Shown here: piece after piece, positions 57,650 through 64,000 of the stretch
Position numbering within the stretch: position 1 is the first letter of the stretch
How the letters are laid out: every line of letters begins with the position of its first letter
NCBI GenBank assembly: GCA_045544035.1
Contig: JAZPYE010000017.1
Span: forward strand, 149,616 to 213,615
DNA: 64,000 nucleotides
From: SIG587 sp045544035
GTDB lineage: Bacteria > Bacillota > Clostridia > Oscillospirales > Acutalibacteraceae
Direction of reading: 5' to 3'
Notes under the pieces: generated by a model
What the model saw: the letters and a program-made list of their open reading frames with translations, nothing else
What the model was told of the DNA's origin: nothing
The model's database searches: none
Program-made: the position numbers and the translations under genes

Positions 57650-60097
57650 ATGAAATATAACTTCAAAAATTTCACACAAAAAGCAAACGATGCCTTGAAT
57701 CTTGCCATTGCCGCCGCCGAAACCATGGGTCACACCTACATCGGCAGCGAACACCTTCTTTTAGGATTACTCCGAGAAGGTACTGGTGTTGCGGCGGTTG
57801 TGCTTAATAAATTTAATGTTTATGCCGAGGACATTGCCGAGCTTATGCAGGAAAAAATCGGAACGGGCGCTAAAACAAGGCTTGGCCCCGATTATTTCAC
57901 CCCAAGAGCCAAAAGGGTTATGGAACTTGCAATAAAGAACTGCCAGGGAGTGTCTAGTCAGCTTGTTGGCACTGAACACATCCTTATGGGAATTCTCGGT
58001 GAAAGCGATAACTATGCCGTTCGTTTTCTTGAGGATTCAGGCACTGATGTTGCCGACCTTTACACCGCCCTTGCAAAGTCTATGGGACTCGGTGTTAATG
58101 ATAAAAACCAAAGGTCCGCCGAGGGAAAACGGAGCCTTGATTCCCAGACCAAAACTCTGGAAAAATATGGCGTTGACCTTACCGAAAAGGCAAGAGTGGG
58201 CGAAATTGACCCTGTTATCGGCAGAAACGAAGAAATCCAGCGTGTGGTGCAAATTTTGTGCCGCAGAACAAAGAATAACCCCTGCCTTATTGGTGAACCG
58301 GGTGTGGGTAAAACAGCAATTGCCGAGGGATTAGCGTTAAAAATTGTAAGCGGTGAAATCCCCGAAATTTTAAAGGATAAAAGAATTGTGTCGTTGGACC
58401 TTACGGGAATGGTGGCAGGCGCAAAATATCGCGGTGACTTTGAGGAACGCATTAAAACCGTTATTGATGAGGTTAAAAAGGCCGATGATGTAATTCTCTT
58501 TATCGATGAGGTGCACACTTTAGTGGGCGCAGGCTCAGCCGAGGGCGCAACCGATGCCGCAAACATTTTAAAGCCCTCCCTTGCAAGGGGAGATTTGCAG
58601 GTTATCGGTGCTACAACCCTTTCGGAATATCGCAAGAACATTGAAAAGGATGCCGCCCTTGAACGCCGCTTCCAGCCCGTTAATGTTGAGGAGCCCACCG
58701 AAGGCGATGCCGTTTTAATATTAAAGGGTCTTCGTGATAAGTATGAAGCACACCATAAGGTTAAAATCACCGATGAGGCTATTGAGGTTGCGGTAAAGCT
58801 GTCTACTCGTTATATAACAGATAGATTTTTACCCGATAAAGCCATTGACCTTATTGATGAGGCAGGCTCCCGTGTAAGGCTGAGCGGCACTGAAATGCCG
58901 CAGGATATAAAAAGTCTTGATGAGGAAATTGCTAATTTAGAAGCCGAAAAGATTTCTGCTGTTAACGGTCAGGACTTTGAAAAAGCTGCAACCCTTCGTG
59001 ATAAGGAGAAGGAACTGCGGGTAAAGCAAGAAAAGCTTAAAAAAGAGTGGCAGGAAAAGAACGGTCATCTAAACGGTGTGGTTGATGCCGAGGAAATTGC
59101 CGAAATCGTGTCAAGCTGGACAGGAGTGCCTGTTGTTCAGTTAACCGAAGAGGAAAGTCAGCGCCTTTTAAAACTTGAAACCGTGCTCCACGAAAGAATA
59201 GTGGGTCAGGATGAGGCCGTAAATGCGGTTTCAAAGGCAATCAGGCGCAGTCGTGTTGGCCTTAAAGACCCCAAAAGGCCCATCGGATCCTTTATTTTTC
59301 TTGGCCCCACAGGCGTTGGCAAAACCGAGCTTTGTAAAACGCTGGCCGAGGCAATGTTCGGCAGCGAAAACGCTATGATAAGACTTGATATGTCGGAATA
59401 TATGGAAAAACACACCGTCTCCCGCCTTGTGGGCTCGCCTCCCGGTTATGTTGGCTTTGAGGAGGGCGGTCAGCTTACCGAAAAGGTGAGAAGAAACCCT
59501 TACAGCATCATTCTTTTTGATGAAATCGAAAAGGCGCACCCCGATGTGTTTAACATTCTCCTTCAAATTCTTGAGGATGGCATTTTAACCGATTCTCAAG
59601 GTCGCAGGGTTGATTTTAAAAACAGCGTTATCATTATGACCTCAAATGTTGGCGCAAGGCTTATAACTGAAAAGAAAATAGCCTTTGGTTTTGGCAATGA
59701 GGTTAGCGGCAGTGCCGATGATAGCACCATTCGGGAAAATGTGCTAGGTGAACTTAAAAAAGCCTTTAAACCCGAATTTTTAAACCGTGTGGATGACATT
59801 GTGGTATTTAAGAAACTAAATCAGGATGACATCACCAAAATTGCGGCTAAAATGCTTGAAAATCTTAAAAAGAGACTTTCTGGTGTGGGTGTTGAAATTG
59901 AGTTTGACTCCGAGGTTGCAAAGCAGCTATCCCTTAAAGGCTTTGATGATGTTTACGGTGCAAGACCTTTGCGCCGCGCTATTGTGAGCGAAATTGAGGA
60001 TGCCTTAAGCGAAGCTATTCTAGACGGAAGCATAAATAAGCAGGATAAAATTTTCTGCAGTGTGACGAATGGTAAATATACCTTCACAAAGCAGTAA
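57650..60097 (+). CDS. clpC: ATP-dependent Clp protease ATPase subunit ClpC
   Basis: AAA+ unfoldase of 815 residues that feeds ClpP. N-terminal Clp repeat domain (ALNLAIAAAETMGHTYIGSE), first Walker A GEPGVGKTAIAEGL, a middle UVR-type coiled coil (DFEKAATLRDKEKEL), second Walker A GPTGVGKTELCK, and the C-terminal D2 domain (DVYGARPLRRAI). AGGAGTG precedes the ATG at 57650. End of the CtsR operon. The usual VGF-type ClpP loop was not examined residue by residue. Confidence 0.96.
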   Translation: MKYNFKNFTQKANDALNLAIAAAETMGHTYIGSEHLLLGLLREGTGVAAVVLNKFNVYAEDIAELMQEKIGTGAKTRLGPDYFTPRAKRVMELAIKNCQGVSSQLVGTEHILMGILGESDNYAVRFLEDSGTDVADLYTALAKSMGLGVNDKNQRSAEGKRSLDSQTKTLEKYGVDLTEKARVGEIDPVIGRNEEIQRVVQILCRRTKNNPCLIGEPGVGKTAIAEGLALKIVSGEIPEILKDKRIVSLDLTGMVAGAKYRGDFEERIKTVIDEVKKADDVILFIDEVHTLVGAGSAEGATDAANILKPSLARGDLQVIGATTLSEYRKNIEKDAALERRFQPVNVEEPTEGDAVLILKGLRDKYEAHHKVKITDEAIEVAVKLSTRYITDRFLPDKAIDLIDEAGSRVRLSGTEMPQDIKSLDEEIANLEAEKISAVNGQDFEKAATLRDKEKELRVKQEKLKKEWQEKNGHLNGVVDAEEIAEIVSSWTGVPVVQLTEEESQRLLKLETVLHERIVGQDEAVNAVSKAIRRSRVGLKDPKRPIGSFIFLGPTGVGKTELCKTLAEAMFGSENAMIRLDMSEYMEKHTVSRLVGSPPGYVGFEEGGQLTEKVRRNPYSIILFDEIEKAHPDVFNILLQILEDGILTDSQGRRVDFKNSVIIMTSNVGARLITEKKIAFGFGNEVSGSADDSTIRENVLGELKKAFKPEFLNRVDDIVVFKKLNQDDITKIAAKMLENLKKRLSGVGVEIEFDSEVAKQLSLKGFDDVYGARPLRRAIVSEIEDALSEAILDGSINKQDKIFCSVTNGKYTFTKQ

Positions 60098-60101
60098 AAC
60101 C

Positions 60102-60125
60102 AACGCGCCCGATATCGGGCGCGTT
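60102..60125. terminator. Terminator after clpC
   Basis: A perfect 24-base palindrome (AACGCGCCCGAT and its complement) followed by CTCATTTT. Confidence 0.82.
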
Positions 60126-60134
60126 CTCATTTTA

Positions 60135-60163
60135 TTGACAAAATATTAAAGGATAAGTATAAT
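60135..60163 (+). promoter_or_regulatory. Consensus sigma-A promoter of the flavoprotein genes
   Basis: TTGACA (60135-60140), 17-base spacer, TATAAT (60158-60163), about 40 bases before the ATG. Confidence 0.88.
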
Positions 60164-60200
60164 TTTAGTGTATAGATTCTTTTAAAAAAGGAAACGTGTA

Positions 60201-61439
60201 ATGAACAATTTTGATGTTATCATTATCGGCGGCGGTGCAGCAGGTCTCACAGCGGCTGTAAGCTTAAAACAGGAAAATGCAAATTTAAGTGTTGCAGTGC
60301 TTGAAAAGCTTGACCGCGTTGGAAAAAAGCTTATCACAACGGGAAACGGGCAGTGCAACATAACAAACAAAAATTTAAGTCTTGAGTTTTTTCACGGAAA
60401 AGACAGGGGGTTTTGCCGTTATGCCACGGAAAATCTCGGCAACGAAAAAATAATTTCCTTTTTTGAGAAAATCGGTGTTGAAATTGTTTTTGAGGAAAAC
60501 GGCAAGGCATATCCTATGTCCTATCAAGCAGGCAGCGTTGTTGATTGCCTGCGCTTTGCGGCTGATACAAATGGAGTTAACACCCTTTGCTCACACGCTG
60601 TTTTAGATATTTTGCCCATTAAAAATGGCTATCTTATAAAAACCAATAAGGGTGATTTCAGCGCTAAATGCGTTATTGTCACAACGGGTCTTTTATCAGG
60701 CGGCGAAAAGGTAGGAAGCGATGGTACTGGTCTTAAAATTCTTAAAAATTTAGGCTACAAGGCGGAACCGCTTTTTCCATCTATCGTTCAACTTAAAACA
60801 AAGGAAGAAACACCTAAAAAGCTTAAGGGCATTAAAAGTGATGCTTTGGTGTCGGTTTTTAACGGTGAAATTAAACTTACCGAGAGCTTTGGTGAGGTAC
60901 TTTTCACCGATTACGGTCTTTCAGGCCCTGCTATAATGCAGGTTTCCCGATTTGTGGGCAAGGGCGATAAACTGCTGACAGTAAGCCTCGATTTATTGCC
61001 GCAGTATACCGTTTCACAACTTACCCAAATGCTTTTAAAAAGGGCTAAAAATCTTAAAGACAGACCCTGTGAGGAGTTTCTAACAGGAATGCTTAATAAG
61101 CGCCTGGGACAAACCATTTTAAAGGAATGCGGAATTTCGCTTTCGCAAGATGTAAAAGAAATTACCGATAGGGTAGAGGCTATTGCCCAAAAAATCAAGG
61201 CTTTCAAATTTACAACAAATTCAACCACGGGATTTTTGAATTCACAGGTCACGGCAGGCGGTCTTTCAACAAATCAGTTTGATAGCAAAACAATGGAATC
61301 GAAACTCCATAAAGGTCTTTTTGCCGCAGGAGAAATTCTTGATATTGATGGCGACTGCGGGGGCTATAACCTTGCTTTTGCATGGACCTCGGCAATGCTT
61401 GCCGCAAAGGCAGCCGCAAGGCGGGTAGAGAAAAAATGA
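60201..61439 (+). CDS. HI0933-family flavoprotein (YhiN/BaiN type)
   Basis: A 412-residue FAD-binding oxidoreductase. N-terminal dinucleotide fold IIIGGGAAGLTAAVSL, then KLITTGNGQCNITNK, a typical family stretch; the C-terminal end LDIDGDCGGYNLAFAW is the FAD-contact motif. The reaction is unknown; some relatives reduce unsaturated bile-acid intermediates, others have no assigned role. GGAAAC precedes the ATG. Its stop overlaps the next start. Confidence 0.87.
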   Translation: MNNFDVIIIGGGAAGLTAAVSLKQENANLSVAVLEKLDRVGKKLITTGNGQCNITNKNLSLEFFHGKDRGFCRYATENLGNEKIISFFEKIGVEIVFEENGKAYPMSYQAGSVVDCLRFAADTNGVNTLCSHAVLDILPIKNGYLIKTNKGDFSAKCVIVTTGLLSGGEKVGSDGTGLKILKNLGYKAEPLFPSIVQLKTKEETPKKLKGIKSDALVSVFNGEIKLTESFGEVLFTDYGLSGPAIMQVSRFVGKGDKLLTVSLDLLPQYTVSQLTQMLLKRAKNLKDRPCEEFLTGMLNKRLGQTILKECGISLSQDVKEITDRVEAIAQKIKAFKFTTNSTTGFLNSQVTAGGLSTNQFDSKTMESKLHKGLFAAGEILDIDGDCGGYNLAFAWTSAMLAAKAAARRVEKK

Positions 61440-63010
61440 TGCTTTTAATTTCTAACATAAATGTTCCCCTTGATACCGATTTTAATAACCTTTCAGGTAT
61501 CGTTGCAAAGGAACTGAAAATCAGTGAAAGCCTTGTTAAATCCGCAAAGCTTTACAGAAAAAGTGTAGATGCCAGAAAAAAGGATAATGTGCATTTTTGC
61601 ATTTCGGTTGTGGCTGATATTTTGGGGGACACCGCAAAAATTCTCAAAAGAAATAAAAATGCAAAGGCCTTTTGTGAGGAAGATTATATTTATAAAAGGT
61701 GTGAAAAAATCCCCGCAAAGTCTCCCGTGGTGGTGGGTTTCGGCCCTGCAGGAATGTTTGCGGCTTTAACCCTTGCAAGGGCAGGCCTTAAGCCCGTTGT
61801 GTTAGAGCGCGGTGAAAGGGTAGAGGAAAGGCAAAAAAGCGTTGCCGAATTTTTTGCAGGAGGACCTCTAAATGAAAATTCCAACATTCAGTTTGGTGAG
61901 GGCGGTGCCGGCACCTTTTCCGATGGAAAGCTCAACTCTGGCATTAAAGACCCACGCTGCCGCGAGGTTCTTAAAACCTTTGTGGCTTTTGGCGCAAATG
62001 AGGATGTTTTAATTGATGCAAAACCACATGTTGGTACCGACATTTTGTGTAAAATTGTTAAAAACATCCGCGAGGAAATTTTAAGCCTTGGCGGCGAAAT
62101 TCTTTTCGGACATACTTTAACTAAAATCGACTCAGCCACAAAAACCCTTACTGCTGTTTGCGAAAAGGGTGAAAAGAAAATAGAGTTTTCCTCCCTTATT
62201 CTTGCCATCGGCCATTCGGCGAGGGACACCTTCGAATTGCTTAAAAATATGGGCGTTCAAATGGAGCAAAAACCATTTTCGGTGGGTGTTCGCGTTGAAC
62301 ATTTTCAAAGGGATATAAACCGCGCGCTTTATGGCGATTTTGCCCAGCATCCTGCCCTTAAAGCGGCTGATTATAAGCTGGCTGTTCACCTTGAAAACGG
62401 CAGGGGAGTTTACACCTTTTGTATGTGCCCCGGCGGTGAGGTTGTTAACGCCTCCAGTGAGGCAGGCGGCGTTGTTACCAACGGAATGAGTAACTCTGCC
62501 CGTGATGGCGTTAATGCTAACAGTGCGGTTTTAGTTGGTGTTGAGCCTGCCGATTTAAAAAGTGATGATGTTTTGGCAGGGGTCTATTTCCAAAGAGAAA
62601 TTGAGCAAAAGGCTTTCAGTATTGCAGGCGGTGCCGTGCCCACGCAGTATGTTGGGAATTTTCTTGGTCTTGATGACTGCGATAGTCCTGTTGCCCCCAC
62701 AGTAAAGCCTAAAACGGTTTTGGCAAAGGTCCAAGATGTTTTACCCGATTTTGTTTCAGAAAGTCTTAAATTGGCTTTTAATGAGTTTGATAAAAAAATT
62801 AAGGGCTTTAAAAATGCAGGAGCACTGCTTACTTTTCCAGAAACTAGAAGCTCATCTCCCGTGCGAATTTTAAGGAATGATTTTGCTTCTCCCTTCGCCC
62901 CCTGGCTTTATCCTGCAGGGGAGGGTGCAGGCTATGCAGGCGGCATTATGTCGGCTGCTGTTGACGGAATGAGGGTTGCTGAAAGCATAATCGATAAATT
63001 AAATGCATAG
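61436..63010 (+). CDS. FAD-dependent dehydrogenase, COG2509 type
   Basis: A 524-residue flavoprotein: an N-terminal alpha/beta domain of about 90 residues (LLISNINVPLDTDF, KLYRKSVDARKKDN), then the FAD fold SPVVVGFGPAGMFAALTLARAG, GEGGAGTFSDGKL, and the C-terminal YPAGEGAGYAGGIMSAA. The family is widespread in Clostridia with no proven substrate. The ATG at 61436 overlaps the previous stop (ATGATG), giving translational coupling; ATG 61439 is equally possible. Confidence 0.87.
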   Translation: MMLLISNINVPLDTDFNNLSGIVAKELKISESLVKSAKLYRKSVDARKKDNVHFCISVVADILGDTAKILKRNKNAKAFCEEDYIYKRCEKIPAKSPVVVGFGPAGMFAALTLARAGLKPVVLERGERVEERQKSVAEFFAGGPLNENSNIQFGEGGAGTFSDGKLNSGIKDPRCREVLKTFVAFGANEDVLIDAKPHVGTDILCKIVKNIREEILSLGGEILFGHTLTKIDSATKTLTAVCEKGEKKIEFSSLILAIGHSARDTFELLKNMGVQMEQKPFSVGVRVEHFQRDINRALYGDFAQHPALKAADYKLAVHLENGRGVYTFCMCPGGEVVNASSEAGGVVTNGMSNSARDGVNANSAVLVGVEPADLKSDDVLAGVYFQREIEQKAFSIAGGAVPTQYVGNFLGLDDCDSPVAPTVKPKTVLAKVQDVLPDFVSESLKLAFNEFDKKIKGFKNAGALLTFPETRSSSPVRILRNDFASPFAPWLYPAGEGAGYAGGIMSAAVDGMRVAESIIDKLNA

Positions 63011-63119
63011 AATTTATGTCAAATTAAACAAATTGAGGGTTTAAAATCCGTTCAATTTAAATGTTTTTCCTAAACTTGCTAAAAATATCATTTTTTGTTA
63101 AAAAATAAACGAAAAGAAC

Positions 63120-63148
63120 TTGAAAAATTTTTTAATTTAGGTTAAAAT
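63120..63148 (+). promoter_or_regulatory. Promoter of gap
   Basis: TTGAAA (63120-63125), 17-base spacer, TAAAAT (63143-63148), with AGGAGG 9 bases before the ATG. Confidence 0.78.
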
Positions 63149-63178
63149 AAAGGTATAAAATTTTAGGAGGTTATTCCA

Positions 63179-64000
63179 ATGGTTAAAGTTGCTATTAATG
63201 GTTTCGGCCGTATCGGTCGTCTCGCATTCCGTCAGATGTTTGGCGCAGAAGGTTATGATGTTGTTGCTATCAACGACCTCACCAAGCCCTCAATGCTTGC
63301 TAACCTTTTAAAGTATGACACCGCTCAGGGCGGTTACTGCGGTTTCATCGGTGAGAATCTTCACACCGTAACTGCAGATGACGAAGCAGGCACCATCACT
63401 GTTGACGGCAAAACCCTCAAAATCTATGCTGAAAAAGATGCTAAGGACCTTCCTTGGGGCGAAATCGGCGTAGACGTAGTTCTCGAATGCACAGGCTTCT
63501 ACTGCTCTAAAGAAAAGAGCCAGGCTCACATCGATGCAGGTGCTAAGAAAGTTGTTATTTCTGCTCCCGCAGGTAACGACCTTCCCACTATCGTTTACAG
63601 CGTAAATGAAAACACCCTTACTAAGGATGACACCATCATTTCTGCTGCTTCCTGCACCACCAACTGCCTCGCTCCTATGGCAAAGGCTCTTAACGACTAT
63701 GCTCCTATCCTTAGCGGTATCATGAGCACCATCCACGCTTACACCGGCGACCAGATGATTCTTGATGGTCCTCACAGAAAGGGTGACCTTCGCCGTGCAC
63801 GCGCTGGCGCTGCTAACATCGTTCCCAACTCTACCGGTGCTGCAAAGGCTATCGGTCTTGTAATCCCCGAACTCAACGGCAAGCTCATCGGCTCTGCACA
63901 GCGCGTTCCCGTTCCCACCGGTTCTACCACCATCCTTACCGCAGTTGTTAAGGGTGAGAACGTAACCAAGGAAGGCATCAACGCTGCTATGAAGGCTGCT
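63179..64000 (+). CDS. gap: Glyceraldehyde-3-phosphate dehydrogenase, 3' end outside window
   Basis: Glycolytic NAD-dependent enzyme; 274 codons visible. NAD-binding VAINGFGRIGRLAFRQM, catalytic Cys in SAASCTTNCLAP, HAYTGDQ with the catalytic His region, and RARAGAANIVPNSTGAAK phosphate-binding loop. Codons are visibly more selective than in neighbours (AAC, ACC, CTC, GGC and GCT dominate), as expected for a very highly expressed gene. Confidence 0.97.
   Translation, partial: MVKVAINGFGRIGRLAFRQMFGAEGYDVVAINDLTKPSMLANLLKYDTAQGGYCGFIGENLHTVTADDEAGTITVDGKTLKIYAEKDAKDLPWGEIGVDVVLECTGFYCSKEKSQAHIDAGAKKVVISAPAGNDLPTIVYSVNENTLTKDDTIISAASCTTNCLAPMAKALNDYAPILSGIMSTIHAYTGDQMILDGPHRKGDLRRARAGAANIVPNSTGAAKAIGLVIPELNGKLIGSAQRVPVPTGSTTILTAVVKGENVTKEGINAAMKAA

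Overview
The window reads as a low-to-moderate GC Firmicute of class Clostridia. Supporting signs are strong Shine-Dalgarno sites with frequent TTG/GTG starts, sigma-A promoters with 17-base spacers, a T-box leader, a ctsR-mcsA-mcsB-clpC heat-shock operon, an Rnf complex, a Na+-pumping oxaloacetate decarboxylase, and an alpha/beta-type small acid-soluble spore protein. It looks like an anaerobic, probably gut-associated spore former near Oscillospirales; family or genus cannot be settled from the sequence. Both ends cut through genes (gmd on the left, gap on the right).

Layout. 1-6.7 kb: GDP-mannose/GDP-deoxyhexose genes (gmd, manC) divergent from an AraC regulator, a YfbR-type nucleotidase and a YfhO membrane protein. 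6.7-8.2 kb: TPP riboswitch, thiamine ECF component ThiT and thiamine pyrophosphokinase. 8.2-16.8 kb: the six-gene rnfCDGEAB operon, divergent from a four-gene oxaloacetate decarboxylase operon; the two promoters face apart in a 219-base gap, so two ion-motive systems sit back to back. 16.9-29.4 kb: ordinary housekeeping genes (DMT and MFS transporters, L28, HAD phosphatases, dCMP deaminase, RluA-type synthase, RadC, a D,D-carboxypeptidase, Pgi, a cyclophilin, an M23 protein resembling SpoIIQ, MgtE), with a large unexplained inverted-repeat/structured element at 22.26-22.52 kb.

29.7-33.6 kb: tRNA-Thr(GGU), an orphan decarboxylase beta subunit with a 56-residue partner, then a tryptophan module. 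That module has a strong promoter, a T-box whose specifier reads UGG, an 11-codon leader ORF containing one Trp codon, a stand-alone TrpB and a translationally coupled ECF S component. 33.6-41 kb is the accessory part: REP palindromes with a RAYT transposase that carries two of them inside its own reading frame, a promoter-driven structured small RNA (6S-like in shape), and an ATGA-coupled pair made of an unknown 230-residue protein and a 1,910-residue secreted leucine-rich/Cys-repeat protein.

41-64 kb: uvrB, uvrA, a DUF5685-like/DnaJ/membrane trio, a MurT/GatD-like pair whose amidotransferase has lost its catalytic Cys and His, the spore protein, a PucR-FtsE-FtsX-M23 cell-wall module, VanZ, a tiny Cys-rich membrane peptide, the CtsR operon, two flavoproteins and gap. 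The strongest leads for something new are the GatD-like pseudo-amidotransferase pair, the two structured RNA elements, the Trp T-box operon with its leader ORF, and the coupled 230-residue/giant surface protein pair.
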